Shown piece by piece: positions 12,776-23,859 of a DNA stretch of 64,000 bases. Each line of letters opens with the position of its first letter. Position 1 is the first letter of the stretch. A program made the position numbers and the translations under genes. The DNA comes from Coriolopsis trogii. Taxonomy: Eukaryota > Basidiomycota > Agaricomycetes > Polyporales > Polyporaceae. The DNA lies in contig JAHYIO010000002.1 of NCBI GenBank assembly GCA_020543525.1, positions 186,001 through 250,000 on the forward strand. The letters are read 5' to 3'. The notes below the pieces were generated by a model. The model ran no database searches. It had not been told where the DNA came from and was given only the letters and a program-made list of their open reading frames with translations.

Positions 12776-13007
12776 CTACTCGCAACAACGCCTCGATGAC
12801 GGTTCACAATGACTCGCGACAAGGGCCACAAGGTCGAACATGACGATGGAATGACGATGCCAAGGCGTAGTGCGAGGAGCATGCGAGTATATGTTGCCTT
12901 GGGCGGCGACAAGACAGGTAATGAAGACGGCGAAGATGAGAATGGCGAGGAGTAGCATCGGTGCGACCAGTCTCCCGCGTCGTGTACATCATCGGTCGCA
13001 TGGGCAA
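12776..13007 (-). pseudogene. Relic of the 5.1-5.7 kb membrane-protein gene
   Basis: The 3' part still reads IVMFDLVALVASHCEPSSRR, matching VVVTFDLVALVTSNCDHKRS of the intact copy. The start region reads in another frame and most of the middle (the charged loop and helices) is missing. It lies upstream of family A copy 2, the same relative position as the intact copy has to copy 1. It is therefore the other half of a duplicated two-gene block. Confidence 0.55.
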
Positions 13008-13380
13008 TCAGATGTGAGCAACATCAACTCACTTTTAACACATGGCTGAGGACGGGCTGTGCTCCAACGGTATCTTGAACCTCGCCTACAATGCTCTGAC
13101 TGCTGTTCGACTCTCCGTGCAAGCTTAGCCCTTTCGCGATGACCGATATGCGGGCTCTCGCCTTTACAGTACCGTCGGATTACCTTCACTCTCTTGCACT
13201 GTCCCTTCGCTCTTCTCAGACGAGGCCAGCCGGCGTGTACAGGTACGTAGTCTGCCTGCATACTCACTATCTTCAGGTTCGTCATATCCAGTCTTCGTTG
13301 CCAAAGCGCAGTTATTCATACATCTCTACCGAAGTGCCGGGTGGATTCTTTTGCGTGAAAGATATCGGTGCGATTGACGT

Positions 13381-15629
13381 CTAGTCAGAGAACGAGAACA
13401 CAACCGTGAGGCACCTCTGACGAGCAATCTCACAGCACGTCATAGACTCACTCGGAGAGACCTCATGTAACTCGACGACCACCGGCTGGTTTGCAGGATC
13501 TCCTAGAGAACAATCTGCGCCAGGGACACCAAATACCATCTCGGTGCCTGTCAAGTGGATGGTAGCCTCCATCTTGCCCTTCAGTGACTGTCTCGAGTTC
13601 AGCCTGATGGAATCAAGCAAGAGACGTCAGTGAGTCACTCTGCAAGATCATGACAGCTCGCAACTCACGCAGCAAGCAGACTATTTGCGTAGACTGACCC
13701 AACGGAGATTCACCATGAATGGCATAAGCTCACCCGAACAAGACAAACACGCAACCACGCACGTTTCATGACGATGATTGATATGGTAGTGAACGTCAGG
13801 TTCGACGGGTCGACAATCGACTACCATGAAATTAGCGCGACGCGAGTATGCAAGCGCCAGTAAGGGATCGTACAAATACTGCAACGAGAAACATGACGAC
13901 GCTGTTGGACGACGTGAGAGCGGCATAATACATGCATGAATCGTCGTCTTCCGTACCTCGTCAACAGGCCTTGCGTAGTTCAGGCCATGTCAGCCTGACA
14001 GAGAAAGGCGGAGGAAAGTGAATTGTCAAAACTCACCTGTAGTCACTGTGTACAGCATGAGGGTGTCCACCACGTTGTTGGTCCTGGAAGCCATGAATAA
14101 TGACCCCTAGAGTCAGGTTGGCCCTGAATAAGACGGCCGTCGTACCTCTTAATCGGCGTTCTGTTCTTGCGCAAAGCCAAAATGAGGACGACCGTAATGA
14201 TCCAGTCCGCGACAACCGCGCACGAGGACGCGGTCGCGATAACCCACTGCATAACGTAAGATTGGGAGAGAGGAAATTTCAGTGAAGCAGTTCCGGTCGG
14301 CAGTAACGATGCACTCGTGACCTACGGAGATGTTCACTACTGCGGCGAGATTTTGACCTACGATCGACCTGTATTGAAGCCTTGTGAGACGGGCACTTCC
14401 GGATGCTATTACCACGTACACGATAGTGTACGCTGGAGGGAGGGGACTCGGTCAGATTACCAGAGGCCTAGGGAGCAAACAAAAAATTTACGTACCAAGA
14501 CAGAATCCTTGTAATGTTCCGACAGCACTTCCTATCAGCGCAGAACATATGCGAGAGTCTTCCCAGCTACGCTTACCGAACTCTACAACGAATAGCAAGA
14601 GCTTGAGAGGCACAACGAGTCAGACGGTAGCTTAGGTCGCAGATTGATTATGTCACGAACCGCGATCACCACCCACGGTCTGTACTCTTCTCCTACTTCA
14701 AAAGGCATACCAGATCCCTCAGAGTTGCGTCTTGAAGTAAATCGAGGGATAAACATACGCATCCAGGCTCTGCGAGCGAAGAAGCTGGGTGAGGGTGTGT
14801 CAGCAGCGGAACGCACCACCCAATCGTACCTAACCGCCCCCGAAAACCCAGACGCACCTCTGCGATATCACGATTAGAATTCCCTGTATGACAAAAATTT
14901 GAATTATTCGAGCGAAAGTTTGGATTGTTCTCTCTTACAGTTAACGCTGCGAGCAGCTAGCGCAAACACGTCAGTGTGGACCTGAAAACGTGTCGACGAG
15001 ACCTCACTTCAAGCGATCTGCGTATCCGTACGTGAGCGATGTTCTCACGAGCAGAGCAGAGGAAAATTAAATACTCACATGACATTGTCGTCGAGCTTGT
15101 CCGGGTGGAAGAAGGTTGAAATCATATAGTAGTAGCTTCGGCGAGACGTTGACACCTCAGGATCATCACAGGTCTTGAAGAGAGGTCGACCGAGACTCAC
15201 GATAGGTGACAACAAAGGCCCATATGGACGGTCTCCAGCAATCTCCCGTATTGCACGCGTCACAATCCCGTTCAGTACGCGATGCAAGGACCATCTACTC
15301 ACAGTGTCGCCAACACCTGTCGCAATCGAGCATATGTCAGCAACATTGATGCACTGATCAACGAAACATGCAACCCACGTACCAGGCCCTTCAACACCAA
15401 CCGATCCCCAGGATACGACCGAAAATACCTCACAGCCTGAGCGAACGTCAGACCATACAATCTATCCCGGCACTCGTCAAACCCGCGATACATTTCCACA
15501 ATATCATCTACGCACTCACATCAGCGCGACGAAAGTCCCAATGAGCACCCGCCCCCACGCGTTCACGAGCGTCGAAAGGCCAGCCGTCACGGAGTCGTTT
15601 TCTGCAAGGGTAGCGTAGCGGAGAGGCAT
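13381..15629 (-). CDS. DUF6534-like multi-pass membrane protein, family A copy 3
   Basis: ATG 15629 opens MPLRYATLAENDSVTAG and then AWGRVLIGTFVALM. Next come LYGLTFAQAVRYFRSYPGDR, the 'TLDTLH' element as LLETVHMGLCCHL, WVIATASSCAVVADWIITVV, VDTLMLYTVTTG and VYANSLLAA. The chain ends in LNSRQSLKGKMEATIHLTGT, then EMVFG and a soluble tail. A GTGAGT donor after the tail suggests one further exon, possibly ending near 13316. The 14.4-15.0 kb stretch has diverged and I could not close every junction. Products of this type are integral membrane proteins without assigned function. Confidence 0.48.
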
Positions 15630-16299
15630 TCCTGAAGGAGATGGTGGGTGTAGGTCGGAGGTGCGGGAGCCGTGGCAGCGATTGCGCAGTGCTCAGTATC
15701 GCTTCTGGTCCGAGCGTTCCAATCGTATCAGGACGCTCAATTAACGGACCACTAAGGCTGAAAGTCTTGCGTAAATCGGCCACAAGTCGGCGATTGGACC
15801 ATGGCGGCCGTGGCGAACGCGTCTATCCCTCCTACCGACTGACCCAACAAGCATAGTCAGGATGTTTGACTCACATTGGCGGTCCAACGTCTACGAAGGA
15901 TACTTGTAAGAATCAGCGAACACCACGGACTGGAGCCGGAAAGAAGCACAGATGAGAGCCTCTACAACCTCGGAGCTGACGGAAGTACTCACCAGAATGA
16001 GGACAGCAACCCAGAGCCGCTGCGCCACAGACTGACCGCTGAAGACGACCTAACCTCAGAAAGGTGCGCGGGTCTCCACGATGCCAGCGCCAACCTCCCG
16101 CTCTCGAGTTTGAGTCAGGAGCTATGCATATCTGGCGCTGTGGTGGCTGGACAATACGGACCCTGACAAAATGATAAGACACACAGCTTCTGCAAGCCAT
16201 GCGTGTGAGTATTCAAAGCACCTCCTACCCATTGGCAGGTCGCCCAGCCCACACACGCAAGTCAAAAGGACCAAAGAAATCACCATTGAGATTCTCAGC
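15630..16299. other. Intergenic, no gene recognised
   Basis: About 670 bp upstream of family A copy 3 and downstream of the homeodomain relic. Open frames here lack motifs. Part may be the 3' flank of the relic. Confidence 0.35.
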
Positions 16300-17200
16300 G
16301 TTACAGCACAACCCGCATACGTGCCATGATCTCCAGACCGTCCGCGAAAGCATCCGAGGCCTGTGCTGTCCATTGCCTGTAACGCCGTCCCAGTCTCGCC
16401 AACTCCTCGTGGCCGTCCTCCGTCCTTCGGCAGTCCTTCCGAGAGCACACGATGGAGGAGAGTTGTGAGAGCGCGAATGTACAGGCAGCGCTCCGATGCG
16501 GTCGTAGCGTCCGTCTCGCAACCCCTCTCCTCCGCGGTGGGAACGGAGAACGCTGCTATGAATTGAGGGGAGGAGGCATAGCTTTGCAGACGATCGCATG
16601 CTGGCGGCGTCTCGGAGGCCTTGAACAAGTGGATACGCCCTGGAACACAAGAGACAGCTGAACCGATTCAGACTACAACGTGACATAAAGTTAGCATATA
16701 TACACCCTGCGGAGAGTATAGAACACAGATGATACTCACCTTAACGCGCGTATCACGATCCTCCTCTACTGCTTCGCGCGCGCCCATCTCCCACCTTCAT
16801 AACGCGAACGTCAACACCTCCTTCACCGTGGCGCCCTCGCCCAACCTCTCCGCCCATATCTCTTCCTCATCTCGCGACACAGATGGCTCGTTGCGCAACA
16901 AGAAGTCGAGCTACGCAACGACCGAGCCTACATCCCAGCCGCGCATATATGCGCACACACGAGATCCAACCATGCATCAGTCTCGGTATCTACACGCGCG
17001 GACCGAAGCTCAAAGGAAGAGTCGCACCTGCAGGAGAACCCAACCTGCCCCTCGGACCCGACGCGCTATGCGCTTCGAGCTGTCGCCTGTTACCAAAGCA
17101 GCTATTGACGTTTTGCTCGGTGCAGTGCGCCACAGCCAGGCAAGAGCTTGATCTGGATTTGCAGGATCTACGGGAGTCTCGTGGGAGGTCCTCTCCTACG
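16300..17200 (-). pseudogene. Homeodomain-family relic (tandem copy of the 17.4-18.5 kb gene)
   Basis: At about 17140-17090 the minus strand reads HCTEQNVNSCFGNRRQ. It is clearly related to HYTEQNVAWWFANTRR of the intact neighbour, but the helix-3 WF pair is now CF. At about 16540-16310 it carries LTTLLHRVLSEGL and then, after a frame change, EELARLGRR and EIMARMRVVL. These match the C-terminal module of the copy at 0.4 kb. The frame break and the lost core tryptophan indicate decay. It lies directly downstream of the intact copy in the same orientation, so a tandem duplication is likely. Confidence 0.55.
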
Positions 17201-17395
17201 TGCACGTCGTGATAGACCCGAAGTTTTTTACGGTTGGCATTGGGATCGACGACATGCGTGACTAAGGCTAACCCGGGAGATGGAAGGAAAGAGGTTCACG
17301 TTCAGGTCGCGACGATCTGGAAAGTGATGCGTTGAGGAGACTGTCTGGAGCGAACGTAGTAACTGAATGGACGTACGGAGGGAAAGGCGCAACCC

Positions 17396-18502
17396 TCATC
17401 TCGGTGACACAGGTAAGAGCCCTATCCGTGTGTAACGACCTTCGTTGATGTCTCTGAAGAATTCCGACATTGAATCTTGCCGACGTATCCACTCTGAGAG
17501 CTCTGACAGAGTTTTGGGGGTCTGGTCCATAGGGATGGAAGGAGCTTCGTTGAGGGCTGTATGGAGCTTTGTCGCCAGGGCAAGCATATCCGCGTGCGAG
17601 GGAGTATGGTCGCCACCCGATATAGCGGAGTCGGGCACATCACGCTCCTGTGACCGCGGAGGAGAGGCACAATTCGCTGGGTTTGCAGATGCAGGATCCA
17701 TCTGTGAGACATCGCAATGAGTAAGAAGAGATGAAAGGATGAGATGTTGCCTCTCACAAGATTGACATCCCGTGAAAGCGTCTTTCTTCGGTACGCCGCG
17801 TATGTGAGCACCTTCTGAGCATTGATCCCATGGCCTAGGCGAGCGGCCCAGACAGCAGCAACCTCTGGCGATGGATGTGGCTCATCGTTTAGCAGCACCT
17901 CGAGCATCGTGAATGTCTTTTCAGCTATCGAGAGATAAGTTCATCTGGGAACGATCAGTGAGAGGTGGTGCGACGTACCCTCGCTCGCCGACTTCCAGGG
18001 CCTGCCCAACACTCGACCAACCAGCTTTACCATAGCTCCGAGAGACTGCTGCTGCAATCCTCCCCCATCCAAACTGTTGGTGGGCCGCTCGGCGCGCCTC
18101 TTCCTCTTCGGATCCGTACATCCCTCCGCACGACGGGTGTTTGCGAACCACCATGCGACGTTCTGCTCGGTGTAGTGCTCCCAGCCAGGAATGGCCTGGA
18201 TCTGTGCCGCAAGCTGTAGGCGTGCAGCCCGTTTCGGCCACTTGGTCACATGATGGTAATACTCTGTAGTGTCGTTCAGTGCGAACAAAAATTTGAATGA
18301 AAATTGACCTACGGAAGAGTATCGAGCGAACTTGCTCTGGTATGGGTCCAAATTTTCGACGGGCCTGCAAGGACTGGGTGTCTTGAGCGTCCGCTGGTGA
18401 TCTCGGGTTGGCAAAGTTCATGATGAGCGGCGCCGAGGACGTGGATGCCGACAGTGTCGCCAATGAGTCCGTGGTCTGAGTGGCAGAGCCTGTCGCGTCC
18501 AT
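17396..18502 (-). CDS. Atypical homeodomain protein, 315 aa (intact family member)
   Basis: Four exons: 18502-18313, 18263-17979, 17924-17758 and 17701-17396. Introns are 49, 54 and 56 nt, all GT-AG, and the sum is 948 nt in frame. The homeodomain spans about residues 48-110. Helix 1 follows RRKFGPIPEQVRSILF. Helix 3 is TEQNVAWWFANTRR (95-108), with the canonical W-F-x-N-x-R core. A basic run DPKRKRR follows. Residues about 159-215 form a second helical block (SPEVAAVWAARL, then VLTYAAYRRKT). The C-terminus carries a module shared with copies at 0.4, 16.3 and 61.7 kb (TLSELSEWI, then FFRDINEGRYTRIGLLPV). It is probably a transcription factor. It is not obviously HD1 or HD2 of the mating locus, since the helix-3 wording differs from what I know of those. 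The neighbouring FunK1 gene lies on the same strand. Confidence 0.75.
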
Positions 18503-19070
18503 GCAGAATAATATCGAGGTGGCAGATGAGGTGAAGGGGAGTCGGAGGACGAGGTTCGGACAAGAGTCGCTGGATGGCCGTCGAGAGAAGAAAAGTCATC
18601 AGCCGTCGAGTGACTGCCTCCGCGGCTACGCGTGACGTCACGCGTTTTGGAACTCCAGCGCCCTGAACGCGTCGCTGCCTCTTATCTATCTTAAGACTAT
18701 GTTTCCTAAGCAGCATGTTGACGACCTAGGTTCTCTCGCACCTTTTCGTTGACTGTCACGCCTACTGCCAGTGACTCGCTCATCAGAAGGCCAACTACCA
18801 AGTCTTGAATCCTCGTGAACTCAGGGCATCGCCAGGCGCGTATCAACCAATGCACGCGAGAGTGAACGTTGGGGCCTGGTCGACGCGACGTGCATTAAGA
18901 GATATATACTACATACAAGTTTGCTCACATTCTTGTCATGCATGGCACAATGTAACGTATCACATTGGCATCCTGCCCTCGTACTACTACTATACATGCA
19001 CCGGACTCGCAAACTGCACACACAGCCCGAATGAAGGTTCACCCTGGCCAATTGTGTCTCTAGGCTATCC
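18503..19070. other. Gap between homeodomain and FunK1 genes
   Basis: About 570 bp holding the homeodomain gene's upstream region and the kinase gene's 3' flank (both genes on the minus strand). A possible alternative upstream ATG for the homeodomain gene (18598) opens MTFLLSTAIQRLL in another frame. Otherwise nothing coding. Confidence 0.4.
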
Positions 19071-22000
19071 CTATCTCTTCCACGCCATCTGCAGGTCGTC
19101 GCTGCCGGTGCGTTTCGCATGACCAGAGGAACCGCTCGTCGTGCTCTTCCTGATACGATGTTTCGCAGCAGGAGCGAAGACGAATGCTCTATGAGACGCA
19201 CGCGCGCCATCCGTGCCAGCTGTCCCTGTAGTCTCGACGGAGTCAGCACAGGCGGGACTCATAGCCTCGTCCACAGTGTCCAGCGGACTGCTGATGTCCG
19301 CAACAATGTCGTCGAGCACCAGATGGGGAATGTCATTATCCCCGACGTGGTCGACCTTCTCCTCGTCCGACGGCCAGCCCGTGCTCCACGGCTCGCGCGT
19401 TGTCACTTTCCAGAACAGCTTCTGTACAGCGGAATGGGTTTTGAGAGTCTTGGCGGCAGCGTAGGTTTCCGGCGGCGGCTTCGAGGTCGCGACATCTCCG
19501 TCCTCCTCGTCCCAGTTCATATCGTCCTGATCGCCCGATTCTGCAGCGTCCGAGGTAGGCTTCTGCGCAAGCTGGACCTTCTTGGCAGGAGGCGGCTCAC
19601 ATACTTCGTCAGGAGGGGCACCAACGGAAGTCGTACCAGGTAGGCTCTGGTCAGAAGGCGATGTCATAGTCTCTTCGTACCTCATGACGTCGTATCGAGC
19701 CTTGAACCAGGAAAGCAGTTGCTTGAGTAGCGCGTTGAGCGGCCGGTTCGGCTTCTCGTGAGTCCCAAATCGCAGCTCCTGCGCGCCCACGAAGATCTTC
19801 CCGAAGACCATCACGTGGTTCTTCTCGTTTCCGCAGATGCGCTGCCCGTCTACGTTGTCTGACTCCAGGAAGTACCGGGTGATGAACTTGGGGATTGTCT
19901 GTTGTACGTTATGCGGGAGGAACCGGGCCCCGTGGTAGAGCAGCACGTTGAAGAAGGACTCGATTTCGTCAGCAGTGGCGACGATGTGCAATGGATCCAT
20001 GAGCGAAGCTCGAGACATGTATCTCCATGTGCCCTGGTGGTGGCATTCAGTCATGACGCATTTCATGACGAAAGCACAATGAAGAACACTCACAGTGCGT
20101 ACAGGCTGTCGAGCCTTCTCCTTACCAGATTCAGACACGGGCTTGGAAAGCTCCCAGTCAGTGAGAAAACCCTGCCATACTACGGTGAGGTCGTGATCGC
20201 CGGGAAGCTGAACGACACTCGGGAGTATCAGAATATTTCCACTGCTAACATCGCGATGGACAATCTTGCATTTCTCCGTAGCAGCGGCATGAGCTATAGA
20301 TGAACGCCTATCAGCCACATCGAGCTTGGTATTGTTGTGCGTGAGTTGGCGTACCATCTATGCCGTCGCGGATGATTTGAACGAGCTGCTTGCTCGTTTG
20401 AAACGCATTCAAAGGAAAGCATACCTCTTGAGTGGCCATGCGGTAATGAGTGAAGTGACGGACAATGGAGCTATCCTTGAATGTGTCAATCTCCCGTTCT
20501 GACGCCGTCCTCTTCTTGCCACTCTTGCGACTCCGGCTCTTGCTTGTTGTGGCGTCCTCGATCTCGACCACCGCATCACTCGTTCCTGGGGAGTCGGCCT
20601 TGGACGCCGCTTTCCGCTGGTTATTGGTCCTGCGGTCCACTCGCACGTTGAAGTCGGAGACAATCGTGGTGCCGTTGTCAACGTCTCCATGGCAAATCAC
20701 GGTCGGGACGTGCGGAACCTTGGCGTTGTTAAGAGCCTTCACGATCTCCCCCTCTTGGACTACGCCTTCGTAGGCCGGCCTCCAGACGTCCTTGAGGAAG
20801 ACAAATCTCTTGGACTGCACGTGCCACGCGACGTAGCCTCGGGTCCCACGACCGACAAGGCCAGTCGTCTCGTAGATGGGCTGTCCTACCAGGAAAGTAT
20901 CCTCGCCGATAGAGATGCGATAACACGGCCATTCACCGTTGACCGATGCGAGGAAGTAGTCTAGAACATAGTCGAAGATGAACGAGTCATCCTTGGGCTT
21001 AATCTGAGGTATCGCCGGGTTGCCCTCCGTAGAGTCCGAGAGGGCGTCGGAGTCCGGAGGAACAGACGGGTCCACGTCTTGAGGGAGCTCTGTCATATTC
21101 TCCGATGCGAGGCCGCTCGAGCTTGGTGCGGGAACACGCGGCACGTCGGAGGACAGCAAAGAGCCGTCGTCGCTCGGGTTGATGCGGATAGACAGCTCAG
21201 AAGTGAGATACTCGCGGATCCCACGCATGAACTTGCAGTCTTCGGAGTCCTTGTCGAGCAAAGTGGCGGTGGTGTCGATTCCCTGGCTGGAGTCGTCCAG
21301 GATGAGAAAGCCCAGGAGGAGTTCCCAGAGCACGCTCGGCTTCTCCACGTAGTTCACGCGCTCGGTGACGAAAACTCCTGATCGATCCCAGCGCAAGAAC
21401 CAGAAATCGGAACCGATGACGAAGAGCGAGAAGAGGGCGGTGCGATGCTGGAATGCGAAGACCCGATTAGCATATGCCAAGAGTTGTCCTCGCACCGTGG
21501 ATCGAGCCTGACCAATAGGCTGGACCTCTGCGCCATCCGCGTCTTCGAACGGGTCGTTGTGAGTCACCTTCGTCTTGAATTGGGCAAAAAACCGCTGGTG
21601 AACCCAGTTGGGCCCGCCTTTCTCGAGCTTGACGTCGTCCTTGAAAATGGCTGCGTCCGCCTTGTTCTTCTGCTCGCCAAATTTGTCGTACCTTTGAGGA
21701 GAGAGACGCATCACGTAACCAGGGATGGAATTCACGTGTTTGAAAGAGTATCGAGGGATGTCGACAGGTGGGGATTGCATAGTAGGTTCTGGACGGACAG
21801 CCTGCCCCTTCACTGGCCGCAGGATGCAGTCGTTCACGATGTCACACTATGAGGCAGATTAGAGCAGGTCGTTGTAAGAGTTGAGCTACGTACAAATTCG
21901 TCTCCCAGCCGGTCCTCTGCTGTCACACCCGCCTTCATGGCGCGGTCTTCGTGTCCATCTAGCATATACTTGAACTTCTTCGCAATTGCCTGGAGGGCTT

Positions 22001-22100
22001 CAACAGAAGGCATGATATCTTGCGGAGGCTTTTGAAGGAAATTATTTTGAAATTCTCGTGCTTTCATCCTACGGACATTCTTTCGAAGGTGTTCGACCAT
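19071..22100 (-). CDS. FunK1 fungal-type protein kinase, 953 aa
   Basis: Exons 22100-21894, 21846-20355, 20293-20094 and 20033-19071 (GT-AG, 2862 nt in frame). This is the FunK1 (Pkinase_fungal) family expanded in mushrooms. A conserved N-terminal region (RGQLLAYANRVFAFQHRTAL, then FLRWDRSGVFVTE) precedes the kinase core. The core has RGTRGYVAWH as glycine-loop region and RFVFLKDVWR with the probable catalytic lysine. The catalytic loop HRDVSSGNIL is at 579-588, and DWE (612-614) stands in the DFG position, as is usual for FunK1. The activation segment ends RTGTWRYMS. The C-terminus (about 700-953) is acidic and disordered, then basic. It probably phosphorylates Ser/Thr substrates, which are unknown. 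A homeodomain gene follows 569 bp downstream in the same orientation. Confidence 0.92.
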
Positions 22101-23795
22101 TTGGTGTTCTCAAAATGTCTGCAGTATTGATGTTAGCGCCGTCGTGGCCAAACTCGCGAGTAGAGTCAAAACTCTTGGATTGGTTGAATGGAGGTGAGTA
22201 GTGTTAGGTATGTTTGAGTAGAATCTTTGAATAGCCATGTTATTAGAAATGAATGTGCTGGAAGATAGAGTTGACGAACTGACCACGGTGATGATGATGG
22301 TCGAAGTCGAACAACCTGAGAGCGCCCAGTAGCTCACATGCCCGATTGGGAATCGGATGTGCGGCACGCGCCACTGCCACGGATGCAGTGGGGACGGGCA
22401 GCGCCCGCTTTACCGAGCTAGCCGGCGTCCAGGCGTCTATGACCTCGGTTGACCTCGGCTACAGCAGAGATAATCTTTTCGGCGTCTGCCACTGCTGTGA
22501 GTTATCTCGAGCACACGGCATTCTTCGGCACGCTATTGCGCCACTGTAAGCAAGACGAGCGATGGTACATACCTTGTAAACCAGATCCCTGTGTCTTTTC
22601 TCTCTTGATATCCTATGCTAAGAGTTATATCGATTCCTATGTATGTACTCTACAACTATCCTGAGCCGATTCAGACAGGAACCCTTCAGCGTAAAGATAT
22701 TGAGTATACCAGAATGCCCCTGTTTAGGCGCCTAAACTCGAGCTCTACATGCATGTATCTCGCATCGAATTCTCGGGCTTGGACATATAATCAGTGTAGA
22801 AGTAAATGTTAGAGCATACTTCTGTGATATTTCTTACTCTATATCCTTCTACGAGCTACCTCAGACATGTGGATGGCCCAGCTTCCCGCTCTACATTGTT
22901 GCAAAGTAGGCGAATGCTGGCTTCGTGTGTGTACATGGAAATTCCTCTCATAGAATACCGTTGAAGGCCTGGGACCTTATGTGTATGTAATCTCCATCCC
23001 CGCGGACAATTTGACTATGCATACGATGTGCGGAGACAGTGTTTTGAGCGTATGCAGTTATGCAGCTCTCAGCCACAGACCATCCAAATTGATCGGTTAA
23101 CCGTCGGAGTTTGATTCGAGAGAGGTCTCCGGGTGGCCTAATCTCGGTTAGATGACCTCCGCAGAGTTATCAGCTTTCGTCGCAATATCTGTGCGCGCTT
23201 GGACTCGTGCGAACTGGACGCCGGCTAGCGGGCGCTGCCCGTCCCCAGATGCAGTGGCCACGTTCGTTGAAATGAACGATGATCTACTCGTCATTCTCGT
23301 CCGAATTGTACTCTTCGTGGCTTTGGGCATGGACTGCTACTATGTATGTCATGATTTCTGATCTACTCGTCGGCTCTGCTGTGCGATGGTCTTATTCCGG
23401 CGGCTGTACGAGGACGCAACTTTAACACGATGTCAGTAGCAGTGTCCCGGGAATAGCAAACCTGTCCACGCGCGATCCATGAGGATACCCTTTACTGAAA
23501 CTTGGGCAGGCGCATTCCTCTTGGTGAGATGGTGTGAATTACTTCTCGGAGGTGATGTCGCACATCGAGACTCTGAATTCACATCGGATAGCCATCATGA
23601 AGCTCGAAATGCCCTCATCTCTCGATGATAAGGTTCGATAGCTGACACGACTTACCCACTAGGGCACGATTGAACTCTCTTCGAACTCGATACATGCTGC
23701 ATCACCGTTGGGGGCAGGCCGCAGCTTCCGTCGAGCTGCAGCACGCCTGTACATGTACGTGTAGTACTGACGGCGTGCGTGGCAAGTGGTAATGG
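22101..23795. other. Intergenic 1.7 kb with an inverted repeat
   Basis: Lies between the diverging FunK1 (-) and dynamin (+) genes. No gene model found. It contains the two arms of an imperfect inverted repeat (22383-22440 and 23208-23265, listed separately). The AT-rich stretch 22600-22850 has only short frames. Confidence 0.45.
22383..23265. repeat. Imperfect inverted repeat, arms about 55 bp, roughly 0.8 kb apart
   Basis: The left arm (22383-22440) contains GGGGACGGGCAGCGCCCGCT and then AGCCGGCGTCCA. The right arm (23208-23265) contains the same two blocks in reverse complement, without the 8-nt spacer. The arms may be ends of a small non-autonomous element or a remnant of an inverted duplication. 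No flanking target duplication was identified. Confidence 0.45.
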
Positions 23796-23801
23796 TATAA
23801 G
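23796..23801 (+). promoter_or_regulatory. Possible TATA box of the dynamin-like gene
   Basis: TATAAG 64 nt upstream of ATG 23860, a normal distance for a short 5' UTR. Confidence 0.3.
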
Positions 23802-23859
23802 ATTGACGAGTTGTCACTGCGGACACATCATTCACCCTCTACCACAATCTCCCTCCACG

